From contig DDFY01000010.1 of NCBI GenBank assembly GCA_002337385.1, positions 133,870-197,869 of the forward strand: DNA of 64,000 nucleotides. Direction: 5' to 3'. The stretch is from Erythrobacter sp. UBA1916. Lineage in GTDB: Bacteria; Pseudomonadota; Alphaproteobacteria; Sphingomonadales; Sphingomonadaceae. The position numbers were made by a program, and so were the translations under genes. The notes under the pieces are model-generated. The model was given only the letters and a program-made list of their open reading frames with translations. It made no database searches and was not told the DNA's origin. Positions 8,079-16,701 of this stretch are shown in pieces. Position 1 is the first letter of the stretch. The number at the start of each line of letters is the position of its first letter.

Positions 8079-10460
8079 TCAGAAGTTGCGGCGCAGCGTC
8101 ACCGACCACTCGCGCGGACGGCCCGGATTGCCGGTCACGACCCCGAAGCTGCCTACGTTCTCGGCCTTGCCGGTATAGTAGAACTTGTCGAAGATGTTGC
8201 TGACCGCACCGCTCAGCGCCCAGTTCCCATCGGCACTTTCGAACGTGATCCGCCCATTCACGAGGCTGTAGCCGTCAATCAGGTTGAAATCGTTGTTGAT
8301 CGAATTGTACCAGAAGTGCGAACGGTAGCTCCAGTCGACACGCGGCGTGATCGTCGCCCCGCTCGCCAGTTCGGCGCGATACTGTGCGCCAGCCGAAAGC
8401 TGCCACTTGCTGATGAACGGCGCGATCATGTCCTTCGTGACCAGCGTCGCCGGGTTCTTGATGTCGGTATAGTCGAAATCGAGATAACCAAGCGAAGCGT
8501 CGATGGTGAAGTTGTCGACCGGCTCGAGGAAGGTTTCGAGCTCAAAGCCCAGCACCTCGGCATCGCCCGCATTGGACGGCACCGAGCACGACAGCACCAC
8601 GCTATCGGGGCACTGATAACGCACCAGCTGGATGTCGGTGTAGTCGTTGAGGAACACCGCACCATTCAGGCGCACGCGCCCGTCGACGAGCGTCGACTTG
8701 AAGCCAGCCTCATAGGTGGTGAGCTTTTCCGGGCCGAAGGTCAGCACCTGATCGGGTGCCGACGGACGCGGGTTGATGCCGCCGCCCTTGAAGCCGGTCG
8801 AGACCTGCGCATAGAGCATCACATTGTCGATCGGCGTCACGTTGAAGCCGATGCGGTAATCGACCCGGTCATCCTTGAAGGTGCCGCTCTCACCGTTGAG
8901 GCCGGCAAGCAGGAAGTTCGGGGTCAAAGGCACACCGCTCGGCGCGGTGCCGTCGATGTTCAGACGGCCGTAGTTGTAGACCTTCTTGTCGTTGGTATAG
9001 CGAAGCCCGCCAACGAGGTTGAGGCTGTCGGTCAGGTGAACTTCGACATGGCCGAAGGCCGATGCCGAGCGGTTCTTCACCAGATCGTCAGACAGGAAGT
9101 CGAACAGCAGCGTCGGGATCTGGTTGCGCCCGGTGAGAGCATCGTTGGCGTTATAGTAGAAGCCGCCCACGGTCGCATCGATCAGGCCATCGGCGAACTG
9201 GCCGGACAGGCGCAGCTCCTGCGTGAACTGCTCGTGGCTGTAGTTGAACTGCTGCAACAGGATCGCGAGCGGCGAGCCATCAACATCGATGCCGCTGCTG
9301 CCTTCAGCCTTGCGATAGCCGGTGATCGAGGTCAGCGAGAGGTTGTCGGCAAGGTCGATATCGACATGGCCCGACACGCCCCAGCTTTCGACCGAGCCTT
9401 TCGGCTCAGCCGAGAACCCGCCCGGTGCCACCTGGGTATCGAAGCCGAACGCAGTCGTGTAGTTGCCACCGGTCGAATAGGTCGCATAGCTGGTGTAGCT
9501 GTCCGGCGCGGTGAGGAACCGGCTGTCGAACGGCACGCCCGCCGCAGGATTGCCCTCGACATAGCTGCGCACCGCCGGATTGTCGGCGTAGAGCAGCTTC
9601 GTGGCGACGACTTCCGAATTGTCGGTGGCATAGTCGGCGCGCAGGGTAACTTCGTACGGCGCATCAATCGGAGCATACCGCAGGGCCAGACGCACCGCCT
9701 GCAGGTCACGGCCACCCTCGGTGCCGAGCACGCAACCGGAGCTGACATCGCTGGTCGCAGGAAGGCCCTCGCCGGGGTTTACGCAGCCGTAGTCAAGCCG
9801 CTTGAAATAGCCGTTCGAGGTCTTGGAAACAGCCGAAACGCGCGCGAACAGATCTTCCGCAACGGTGAAATCGGCGCTGGCGCGCAGATCAAGCCGGTCA
9901 TAGCTGCCATAGGTCGCCTCAACGAAGCCGCCACCGTTGCCGTCGGGCTTGTCGGTGTACAGCTTCACTGCACCGCCGACCGAATTCTTGCCTGCCAGCG
10001 TGCCCTGCGGGCCGCGCAGCACTTCGACACGCTCCAGATCGGTAAGGTCCATGACCGCGCCGAAGGTGGTGCCGTAGTAGATGTCGTCGATGTAGATGCC
10101 CACGCCCGGCTCCAGCGCGAAGCTGGCGTCGGCCTGTCCGACACCGCGGATGAAGGCGGCAATCGAGTTGCCCTGCAAGCCGGTGGCCGGTTCAAGCGCA
10201 ACGTTAGGCGCATATTCGCCAAGCTCGGCCACGTTGGTCTGCCCGCGCGCTTCGAGCATCTCGCCGGTCATCGCGGTGATCGCGATCGGCGTATCCTGCA
10301 CGTTCTGCTCGCGGAACTGGGCGGTGACGACGATCGTGTTGTTCGCCTCACGAGCGGCAGAACCCGTTGTATCCTGTGCCTGCGCAGGCAAGGCGGCACA
10401 CAAGGCCAGCACCGATGCGCCAGCAAAAACTGCATTAACTCTGGTCGTAGATTTCAGCAT
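8079..10460 (-). CDS. TonB-dependent outer-membrane receptor
   Basis: A 793-residue receptor with signal peptide MLKSTTRVNAVFAG...PAQAQ and a TonB-box-like TIVVTAQFREQN. The plug domain contains DTPIAITAMTG, AAFIRGVGQ, GIYIDDIYYG and LERVEVLRGPQGTLAG. The barrel ends in EWSVTLRRNF, with the expected C-terminal Phe. ATG 10460 is preferred over 10478 because GGAGAAGC lies just upstream and the signal peptide starts there. No enzyme gene is directly adjacent, so nothing points to a ligand. The 500-base upstream region carries two copies of a 12-bp palindrome that may regulate it. Confidence 0.9.
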   Translation of the reverse strand: MLKSTTRVNAVFAGASVLALCAALPAQAQDTTGSAAREANNTIVVTAQFREQNVQDTPIAITAMTGEMLEARGQTNVAELGEYAPNVALEPATGLQGNSIAAFIRGVGQADASFALEPGVGIYIDDIYYGTTFGAVMDLTDLERVEVLRGPQGTLAGKNSVGGAVKLYTDKPDGNGGGFVEATYGSYDRLDLRASADFTVAEDLFARVSAVSKTSNGYFKRLDYGCVNPGEGLPATSDVSSGCVLGTEGGRDLQAVRLALRYAPIDAPYEVTLRADYATDNSEVVATKLLYADNPAVRSYVEGNPAAGVPFDSRFLTAPDSYTSYATYSTGGNYTTAFGFDTQVAPGGFSAEPKGSVESWGVSGHVDIDLADNLSLTSITGYRKAEGSSGIDVDGSPLAILLQQFNYSHEQFTQELRLSGQFADGLIDATVGGFYYNANDALTGRNQIPTLLFDFLSDDLVKNRSASAFGHVEVHLTDSLNLVGGLRYTNDKKVYNYGRLNIDGTAPSGVPLTPNFLLAGLNGESGTFKDDRVDYRIGFNVTPIDNVMLYAQVSTGFKGGGINPRPSAPDQVLTFGPEKLTTYEAGFKSTLVDGRVRLNGAVFLNDYTDIQLVRYQCPDSVVLSCSVPSNAGDAEVLGFELETFLEPVDNFTIDASLGYLDFDYTDIKNPATLVTKDMIAPFISKWQLSAGAQYRAELASGATITPRVDWSYRSHFWYNSINNDFNLIDGYSLVNGRITFESADGNWALSGAVSNIFDKFYYTGKAENVGSFGVVTGNPGRPREWSVTLRRNF

Positions 10461-10960
10461 CCGAGCTTCTCCATCCATTCAATCGACAGCCGAAAGGCCG
10501 AACGCACATCACCCTTGGCGTGGTTGTTCGGCCATCGGCCTTTTCTTACATGATCATTGCGTTGGAGAGGTTGCTGCCAAGCTGGGGGTCAATGCGATGC
10601 CACGAGCAAATGGCCTCCCCGCATATTCGCGGAAGACCGACGCAGCATGCAGAGAAACCCGGCTATTGCGATGGGGAACGTGCCCAAAGCTTCAGTTTCC
10701 TCTCCGCGAAACGAAGGCTCTTTTCGAAGGCCTCTCGCTTCCTAACGATCGTTACAAACGGCTTACCGTAACGCCCGTTAGGGTCACTTTACGCAAAAAG
10801 CAATCGCCGTTTGTACGTGGTGCGACGGATCGTGCGCCCTTTACGGGAGAGGTTCGGGAAGGCTTGGATCGAGCGATCGCCAGTCCGCGTAAACTCATGG
10901 CGCAAGGCGCTACTTCCGGCCGCACTATCACCAAAAGGCGGTGGCGCGTTCAGCGGGCAA
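10461..10960. other. Intergenic region upstream of a TBDR gene
   Basis: About 500 bases without a convincing gene. Short open frames on both strands lack family signatures and ribosome-binding sites. It holds the TBDR promoter on the minus strand. The notable structure is the paired TAACG-NN-CGTTA palindrome at 10743-10780, about 280 bases from the TBDR start. The remainder, next to the ohrR 3' end, shows nothing I can name. Confidence 0.5.
10741..10782. promoter_or_regulatory. Tandem TAACG-NN-CGTTA palindromes
   Basis: Two 12-bp palindromes, TAACGATCGTTA (10743-10754) and TAACGCCCGTTA (10769-10780), have centres 26 bp apart. Together they form a larger inverted repeat, CCTAACG-NN-CGTTAC ... 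GTAACG-NN-CGTTAGG. A central-symmetry operator present twice suggests cooperative binding of a dimeric repressor or activator, possibly LacI-type. No such regulator gene is adjacent. Function is inferred from structure only. Confidence 0.5.
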
Positions 10961-11422
10961 TCACGGCTTCAGGTGCGGCGATCCATGCAGGGCTGCAACG
11001 AGGCGGCGCACCTGATCGCGCAGCCCCTCGACATCCGACGCATCAATGTCGAGCCCTTCGGCCAGCGCCTCAGGCACCCGGAGCGCTTCGGTCCGCAGCG
11101 CGCGGCCCTTCGGCGTGAGATCGATCAACACGCGCCGCTCGTCCGCTGCATCTCTGTTGCGCGTGATAAGACCCGCCGCCTCCATCCGCTTGAGCAGCGG
11201 CGTCAGAGTTCCACTATCGAGATAGAGCGCCTCGCCCAGCGACCCGACGGTCTGGGGCACCTGCTTCCATAGTGCCAGCATCACCAGATACTGCGGATAG
11301 GTCAGCCCCAGATCGGCCAGGATCGGGCGATAAATGCGGTTGAGCAGGTTCGACGCGGCATAGAGGGGAAAACAGACCTGCCTGTCGAGATCGAGAGGGT
11401 CCTTCGCGTCAGGCAGGTCCAT
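10961..11422 (-). CDS. ohrR: OhrR-type MarR family peroxide-sensing repressor
   Basis: A 153-residue winged-helix regulator. RQVCFPLYAASNLLNRIYRP holds the N-terminal reactive Cys17, in the position used by OhrR proteins to sense organic hydroperoxides. The winged helix includes GSLGEALYLDSGTLTPLLKRMEAAGLI, then the wing DAADERRVLIDLT. ATG 11422 is chosen because GAGGA lies about eight bases upstream and the protein aligns at full length from there. It begins 11 bases after the ohr stop codon, so ohr and ohrR form one operon. It should repress that operon through the palindrome at 11875-11909. Confidence 0.92.
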   Translation of the reverse strand: MDLPDAKDPLDLDRQVCFPLYAASNLLNRIYRPILADLGLTYPQYLVMLALWKQVPQTVGSLGEALYLDSGTLTPLLKRMEAAGLITRNRDAADERRVLIDLTPKGRALRTEALRVPEALAEGLDIDASDVEGLRDQVRRLVAALHGSPHLKP

Positions 11423-11433
11423 GTCGTTCGTCC

Positions 11434-11859
11434 TCAGTTCGTGTTCACCGTGATGGCGACGTCGATATTGCCCTTTACCGCATTCGAATAGGGGCACGCG
11501 GCATGGGCCTTGGCGACGATTTCCTCGGCGGTCTGCTGGTCCACCCCGTCGATAGTCACGTCGAGCGCCACGGTCAGCACGAAGCCGCCCTCACCGTTCG
11601 GCTCCATCCCCACGGTCGCGAAGACGACGATATCATCGTCAGCAACCTTGTTGTCGGTGGCATGGGTGACGTGAATGACGGCGTTCTCGAAGCAAGCGGC
11701 ATAGCCTGCGGCGAACAGCTGCTCGGGATTGGTGGCATCGCCCTTGCCGCCCAGTGCCTTGGGCAATGCGAGGGGAAGATCAAGCAAGCCATCCTCGCTC
11801 GAAACCTTTCCGGCGCGCCCGCCGATGGCCATGACCTTGGTGCTGTACAACGTACTCAT
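11434..11859 (-). CDS. ohr: Organic hydroperoxide resistance protein Ohr
   Basis: A 141-residue OsmC/Ohr-family thiol peroxidase that reduces organic and fatty-acid hydroperoxides in the cytoplasm. The two catalytic cysteines are visible, Cys56 in AACFENAV and Cys122 in AACPYSNAV. The Ohr signature ATNPEQLFAAGYAACF is intact. The length is normal. CAGGAG sits about seven bases before the ATG. It is the first gene of an operon with ohrR, directly behind a 35-bp near-perfect inverted repeat. Confidence 0.95.
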   Translation of the reverse strand: MSTLYSTKVMAIGGRAGKVSSEDGLLDLPLALPKALGGKGDATNPEQLFAAGYAACFENAVIHVTHATDNKVADDDIVVFATVGMEPNGEGGFVLTVALDVTIDGVDQQTAEEIVAKAHAACPYSNAVKGNIDVAITVNTN

Positions 11860-11874
11860 AAACTGGCTCCTGAA

Positions 11875-11909
11875 TTAAGTTCTGCACAAACATATTGTGC
11901 ACAACTTAA
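11875..11909. promoter_or_regulatory. OhrR operator candidate
   Basis: Arms TTAAGTTCTGCACAA and TTGTGCACAACTTAA are complementary at 14 of 15 positions around the 5-base spacer ACATA. The element lies 16-50 bases upstream of the ohr ATG, where it would overlap the promoter. OhrR proteins are known to bind A/T-rich dyads at this place, so this is very likely its autoregulated operator. The assignment to OhrR is inferred from position. Confidence 0.75.
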
Positions 11910-11988
11910 ATTACAAGAACCAGCGCTCTACCGAGCAACTCACAGAGGCCCGGCTACCGCGAGACTGGGTGTGAAGCTGCTGTCCTGA

Positions 11989-12372
11989 TCAGAATTCAAG
12001 CTGGTTCATCGTGCGCCCGTCAGGAAAGGTGACGGTGACGTTGAAGCCGCCATTGCGGCCATCACGCAGCGGGTAATAGGTCAGGTCAATCTTGTCGCCC
12101 GGCTTGAGCGTGCGGCGCGACCACCCGGCGCGGCTGAGGTGATTGGGGCTCATACCCTCGAACGCCCAGCGCTTGGTCTCCCCGTTGCTGTCCTTCGCGG
12201 AGACATAGAGGAAGGTGTGCGGATTGGTCCATTCCCAGCGGGTTACGGTCGCATCCTTGAGTGGGACCGCACTGCCCCATTCGAACATCGCGGTGGAATG
12301 GTGCGCCGACGAGGTGGTGGCACCGAGAGCAAGAATGCCGGCGGTGGCAAGGGCGATGGCTGGTAGTTTCAT
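11989..12372 (-). CDS. DUF6152 family exported protein
   Basis: A 127-residue secreted protein with signal peptide MKLPAIALATAGILALGATTSSA followed directly by HHSTAMFEW. This His-His-Ser start of the mature chain is typical of DUF6152. The core, with WEWTNPHTFLYV, WAFEGMSPNHLSRAGW and LRDGRNGG, is the conserved small beta-domain of the family. Function is unknown. The His-rich mature N-terminus could bind metal, which is a guess. It follows the larger exported protein by 22 bases, and a CAGGAGCTATC ribosome-binding site overlaps that gene's end. The two are probably one operon. Confidence 0.8.
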   Translation of the reverse strand: MKLPAIALATAGILALGATTSSAHHSTAMFEWGSAVPLKDATVTRWEWTNPHTFLYVSAKDSNGETKRWAFEGMSPNHLSRAGWSRRTLKPGDKIDLTYYPLRDGRNGGFNVTVTFPDGRTMNQLEF

Positions 12373-12394
12373 GATAGCTCCTGGACCTGATCGG

Positions 12395-13165
12395 TTAGTC
12401 GAGTTCGTCGAACCCGAGGTTCATGCTGGGACGCCCGTCTTCATCGGCCGCGTCGCGATTGTTTTCCTGGCAAATGTATTCGCGCAGGTCCCAATCGGGC
12501 TCGAGCCGATAGGAAACGGTGGTGGTGAAAGGCTCGGTAAACAGCGCCGGATCGGTGATGGTGGTATCGATCACCAGCTTCTCCGGGTTTTCGAGATAGA
12601 TCCGCTCATGCATCGTGGTCTGCGGCGTGGGATGCAGGCCTGACAGCAACGAGATGAGCGGCGAAAAGCCGATGGTGTCGACCACCAGTGTCTCGCCCTC
12701 CCAGTGGCCGATCGAATTGCCGTTGAAGAGAAAATCCGGGTCGGCCGGGAGATCGCGTCCATCGGTGAAGATCTGACGCAGCTGGCTATGCGTTTCGATG
12801 ACAATGTTCACCTTGCCCGGCGAGTAGATGAACTCGATCGGATAAGGATACCGCATCACGCCAGGCATGCCGGTGGGCATGCAGTTTGCACCCTCGGTCT
12901 GAAGGTTTTCGCCGCTGGCCTTGGCCGCGTTGAAGGCGTCGATCGCTTCGCGCGCTTGCTCAGTCAGCGGGGCAGCCCCCTCGGCTGCGCGTAGCTGGGC
13001 GATCGCTGGCCAGTCGGGCTGCCACACGCCTTCGAAAGCCGGCAGACGCGCGATCTCGGCGTAGGCCGCCTCTCGACTCGGCTCCACCTCACTTTGCGCG
13101 GAGGCTGCGCTCGCGAGTGCAAACGCTGACCAGACTGTGGCATTCAAGGCATTGATAAATCGCAA
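12395..13165 (-). CDS. Exported protein of unknown function, DUF6152 partner
   Basis: A 256-residue protein with a likely signal peptide (FALASAASAQS). I do not recognise a characterised domain. Visible features are LPAFEGVWQPDW, TGMPGVMRYPYPIEFIYSPG, SIGHWEGETLVVDTIGF, MHERIYLENPEKLVIDTTITDP and an acidic C-terminus. The HWEGETLVVDT and ERI.L segments recur in sphingomonad and proteobacterial exported proteins found beside DUF6152 genes and near TBDRs. The start is the rare codon TTG, preceded by GAGGGTTAAGAG. No in-frame ATG would give a signal peptide. It shares the 13.2-13.6 kb intergenic region with a divergent TBDR gene. Confidence 0.65.
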   Translation of the reverse strand: MRFINALNATVWSAFALASAASAQSEVEPSREAAYAEIARLPAFEGVWQPDWPAIAQLRAAEGAAPLTEQAREAIDAFNAAKASGENLQTEGANCMPTGMPGVMRYPYPIEFIYSPGKVNIVIETHSQLRQIFTDGRDLPADPDFLFNGNSIGHWEGETLVVDTIGFSPLISLLSGLHPTPQTTMHERIYLENPEKLVIDTTITDPALFTEPFTTTVSYRLEPDWDLREYICQENNRDAADEDGRPSMNLGFDELD

Positions 13166-13596
13166 CTCTTAACCCTCACCCCATTGTTGGCCCAGCCCAA
13201 GATCAGACTGCGCTCGACACCTTGAGCTAAATCCGATCGTTGACATAGTCAATCTCGAATTGACCGTGATGACGGACCGAATAGGGGTTGGTTCATATTT
13301 TTCATGATAAATATGAACGTATTTCCCTATTTTTCGCGAACCCTAGCGGATATGGGGCCGAAATAGGTGAAACCCACCTCAATACGATCAGGGCTTGACA
13401 TTGATTAAATCAAATTGGATGAATGCGGCAGGGACAAAAGTCCTTGAGAAAAATGGCGCTTGCATGTGTCAAAAATGGGGGAGACGGGCCAACGGCCCGA
13501 TATAACGACGTGCATGGCCTGCGCGGGGCGATCCCGTGGCCTGTGTGTCGATACCCTTCCCCGCCCCATGCGGTGCCGGTCTGGGAGGGAAGACAG
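13166..13596. other. Palindrome-rich divergent intergenic region
   Basis: About 430 bases between the DUF6152 operon (minus) and a TBDR gene (plus), with lower GC than its surroundings. It contains three dyads: TTGAC-ATA-GTCAA at 13240-13252, a 28-bp element at 13291-13318, and TTGATTAAATCAA at 13401-13413. A TTGACA hexamer at 13395-13400 could be a -35 box for the TBDR gene, though no good -10 was found at the usual spacing. No gene is seen; the open frame running into the TBDR is an upstream extension. Confidence 0.55.
13291..13318. promoter_or_regulatory. 28-bp perfect inverted repeat (operator candidate)
   Basis: Arms GTTCATATTT and AAATATGAAC are perfectly complementary around the 8-base spacer TTCATGAT. 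The element is about 125 bases from the DUF6152-partner start and 280 bases from the TBDR start. It has no run of T that would suggest a terminator. A/T-rich arms of this size in a divergent intergenic region most likely form a transcription-factor site controlling one or both operons. Confidence 0.55.
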
Positions 13597-16557
13597 ATGA
13601 CAAGCCGAACTGCACTCAATTTCCGCGCCGCATTGCTTGCTGCCTGCGCTGGATGCATCGCCACCCCTGCCCTCGCGCAGGACGAGGACCGCGAGCAAGA
13701 CGGCACGATCGTCGTAACCGGCTCACGCATTGCGCGCGGCACCTTCGACAGCCCCGCCCCCGTCACCACGCTCGGTGCAGACGATCTCCAGCGGCGCGGC
13801 GTCACCAACATTGCCGAGGCGATCACCGAGCTGCCCTCGTTCCGCGACACCACCGGCCCGCAGACGCAGGGCTTCGGCAGCTTCAACGTCGGCGCACGGA
13901 TCGTGAACCTGCGCGGGCTCGGGGTCACGCGCAACCTCGTGCTGGTCAACGGCCGCCGCTTCGCCCCCACCACGCGCGAAGGCTCGGTCGATCTCAACTT
14001 CGTGCCCTCGATCCTGATCGAGCGGACCGAGATTGTCACCGGCGGCGCCTCTGCCGCCTACGGCTCGGACGCGATCACCGGCGTGGTCAACGTGATCCTT
14101 GATGACCGCCTCGAAGGGCTCAAGCTCCAGGCCGACTTCGGCACTTCCGAGCGCGGAGACGGCGAGCGCTACCACGCCGCCGCGGCCTTCGGCACCGGCG
14201 TTGGCGATCGCGGTCATTTCGTGATCGGCGGCGAATGGTCGAAGCAGGAGGGCATCGGCAACTGCTTCCAGCGCGATTGGTGCACGCCCGGCGCAGTGGT
14301 CACCAACATTGGTTATGCCGGTGGCAACGGCATGCCCAACTACGTGCGCTCCAACGACAACGCCGGGCTCAATTTCAACAACGCCGGTGTGGTCACCCGG
14401 GGGCCCTATGCTGGCCTGTTCGGCACCGGCGGCATCACCTTCGATGCCAACGGCGACCCCACCGCCTTCAATGTCGGCGACCCGAGCTTCGCGCTGTTCC
14501 AGATCGGCGGAGACATCATCCCCGCTTATATCGATGCCAACATCACGGTCCCGGTCGAGCGCTACTCGGTCAACGCCCATTTCGACTACGAGTTCTCTGA
14601 CAGTCTCACGGGCTTTATCGACGGCACCTACGGCCATGTCGACGGGCAACTGTTGCAAACCTCGTTCTTCAACACCCGCATCCCGATCTTCGCGGACAAC
14701 CCCTTCATCCCCGATGCGATCCGGAACAACTTCACCGATCCGACGCAGCCCACCGGCCCGGCCTCGCTGACACGCCCAGCCGATGCCACCGCCTCCTTCA
14801 CGATGGCGCGGCTGTTTAACGACCTTGCGCGCGGCTACAGCACCTCCGATGCCGACACCTACCGTATCACCACCGGGCTCGAAGGCGAGTTCGGCGGCGG
14901 ATGGACCTGGGATGGCTACTACCAATACAGTCGGACCGATCGCCTACAGGTGGTGCAAGACAACCTCGTGGTCGGCGCGGCGGTGTTCCCGGTCACCGAT
15001 CCGGCCACTATCGCCCAATCGAACGCCTATTTCTACTTCGCGGCCGACGCAGTGGTCGATCCGTCAACCGGCCAGCCAACCTGCCGAGCGCTGCTCAGCG
15101 ACGACCCGGCCCTAAGGGCCGCGGCGCAAGGTTGCGTACCGCTCAACCTGTTCGGCGAGAACAACTACGACCCCGCCGCCAAGGACTACATCTACGGAGA
15201 CCTGATCGAGGATATCCGCCTGCAACAGCACGTGTTGTCAGCCAATGTCAGCGGCAGCCTGTTCGAGGTACCGGGCGGCACTGTGGGCATCGCCTTCGGC
15301 GCCGAGTACCGGGTCGACAAGATCGACGTGGCCCATGACGACCTGTCCAACCTTTACGCCTATTTCCAGAACTTCGGCGCCGACTACAACGGCAAGACCG
15401 AGGTGTTCGAAGGCTTTGGCGAAATCGAGGTGCCGCTGCTGGCGGACACACCGATGTTCGAATCGCTGACCCTCAACGCGGCTCTCAGGCAGACGCATTA
15501 CAAGATCGATGGCTTCGGCAGCTATCTGCGCACCAATGTCTCCAATTCGTTCGATGCGACGGCGTGGAAGATAAGCGGCAACTGGGAGCCGTTCGATTGG
15601 CTGCGCTTCCGCGTGAGCCGCTCGCGCGATATCCGTGCGCCCAACTTTGCCGAACTGTTCCTGTCGTCGGCAAGCGCCTTCAGCACGATCTCCAACCCGT
15701 TCCAGGGCGGCGCGGGCAACAACCCCTCGCTGCGCAGCGGCGGCAGCCCGTTCCTGCGCCCGGAAAAGGCCGATACCTGGGGCGCAGGTGCGATCTTCAG
15801 CCCCGGCGGTGCGCTTGAAGGGCTGCGGCTCTCGGTCGACTATTTCGACATCCAGGTGAAGGACTACATCTCCAGCCCGCCGGGCGGCGCGCAGAACATC
15901 GTCAACGAATGCTTCGGCGGGCGCGCGGCGGCCTGCGCCCTGATCAACGATGGCACCATCACCACCGGCGACGCTCTGACCGAGATCCGCAACGTCTCGC
16001 TCAACCTCGAGGAGCTGCGCACCAACGGGTTCGACTTCGAAGCCGAATACCGCGCCGATCTGGGCGGCAGCAATCAGCTGATCCTGCGCGCGCTCGCCAC
16101 CCATGTGACCGAGCTTTCAACGCTGGCCTTCGGGCAACTGATCGACCGAGCCGGCCAGACCGGCGGATCGGGCGGCACCTCGTCGGCGGACTGGACCGCG
16201 AACACCTTCGTCACGCTGGTCAACCCGCGCTTTTCGACGACCTTGCAGGGGCGCTTCATCGGCGCGGGTGTGCTCAACGCGCTCTACACCGGCCCCGGCC
16301 AGGACGGCTACAACCCGACCAATCGCAACTCGATCTCCGACAACTCGGTGCCGAGCCGGTTCTACCTGAACCTGTTCGGGACCTTCAATGTCGGCCCGAA
16401 CTGGGAAGATGGCAAAGGGCTGCAACTGTTCGCCCGGATCAACAACCTGCTCGACAAGGATCCGCCTATCGTACCCGAGTTCCAATTCCCGACCAACCCG
16501 GTCTATTTCGACACCATCGGGCGCTATTTCACCTTCGGTGCTCGCGCCCGGTTCTGA
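13597..16557 (+). CDS. TonB-dependent outer-membrane receptor, large
   Basis: A 986-residue receptor. The signal peptide ends at TPALAQDED. The TonB-box-like GTIVVTGSRIARGTF leads to a plug with VNLRGLGVTRNLVLVNGRR and IVTGGASAAYGSDAITGVVN. This is the plug style of the large receptors in sphingomonads and Caulobacter that take up oligomers or hydrophobic compounds. The barrel ends in RYFTFGARARF. ATG 13597 is set by GGGAGGGAAG just upstream, and the frame is open further left only by chance. It is divergent from the DUF6152 pair, with which it may share regulation. Confidence 0.9.
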   Translation: MTSRTALNFRAALLAACAGCIATPALAQDEDREQDGTIVVTGSRIARGTFDSPAPVTTLGADDLQRRGVTNIAEAITELPSFRDTTGPQTQGFGSFNVGARIVNLRGLGVTRNLVLVNGRRFAPTTREGSVDLNFVPSILIERTEIVTGGASAAYGSDAITGVVNVILDDRLEGLKLQADFGTSERGDGERYHAAAAFGTGVGDRGHFVIGGEWSKQEGIGNCFQRDWCTPGAVVTNIGYAGGNGMPNYVRSNDNAGLNFNNAGVVTRGPYAGLFGTGGITFDANGDPTAFNVGDPSFALFQIGGDIIPAYIDANITVPVERYSVNAHFDYEFSDSLTGFIDGTYGHVDGQLLQTSFFNTRIPIFADNPFIPDAIRNNFTDPTQPTGPASLTRPADATASFTMARLFNDLARGYSTSDADTYRITTGLEGEFGGGWTWDGYYQYSRTDRLQVVQDNLVVGAAVFPVTDPATIAQSNAYFYFAADAVVDPSTGQPTCRALLSDDPALRAAAQGCVPLNLFGENNYDPAAKDYIYGDLIEDIRLQQHVLSANVSGSLFEVPGGTVGIAFGAEYRVDKIDVAHDDLSNLYAYFQNFGADYNGKTEVFEGFGEIEVPLLADTPMFESLTLNAALRQTHYKIDGFGSYLRTNVSNSFDATAWKISGNWEPFDWLRFRVSRSRDIRAPNFAELFLSSASAFSTISNPFQGGAGNNPSLRSGGSPFLRPEKADTWGAGAIFSPGGALEGLRLSVDYFDIQVKDYISSPPGGAQNIVNECFGGRAAACALINDGTITTGDALTEIRNVSLNLEELRTNGFDFEAEYRADLGGSNQLILRALATHVTELSTLAFGQLIDRAGQTGGSGGTSSADWTANTFVTLVNPRFSTTLQGRFIGAGVLNALYTGPGQDGYNPTNRNSISDNSVPSRFYLNLFGTFNVGPNWEDGKGLQLFARINNLLDKDPPIVPEFQFPTNPVYFDTIGRYFTFGARARF

Positions 16558-16583
16558 TCGAACGCACCGCCCTCCCTGGTGCG

Positions 16584-16620
16584 CGACGCCAGCCGCTCCT
16601 TACAGAGTGTGCTGGCGTCG
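16584..16620 (+). terminator. Hairpin after TBDR gene, possible terminator
   Basis: Arms CGACGCCAGC and GCTGGCGTCG pair perfectly over 10 bases with a 17-base loop, 26 bases after the TBDR stop codon. No T-run follows, so termination strength is doubtful. Confidence 0.4.
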
Positions 16621-16701
16621 GTTCGGGGATTTGCCCCGTCTGGAATTTGCGCATATCGGGGCATCGCAAGGCCGATGCGGCGATAGGGGAAGCACGAGCG
16701 G

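Noticed and set aside
8019..10553. Plus-strand open frame of about 840 codons antisense to the second TBDR gene
   Set aside because: It covers the whole receptor gene and its terminator, with no recognisable domain. The minus-strand TBDR has clear motifs.
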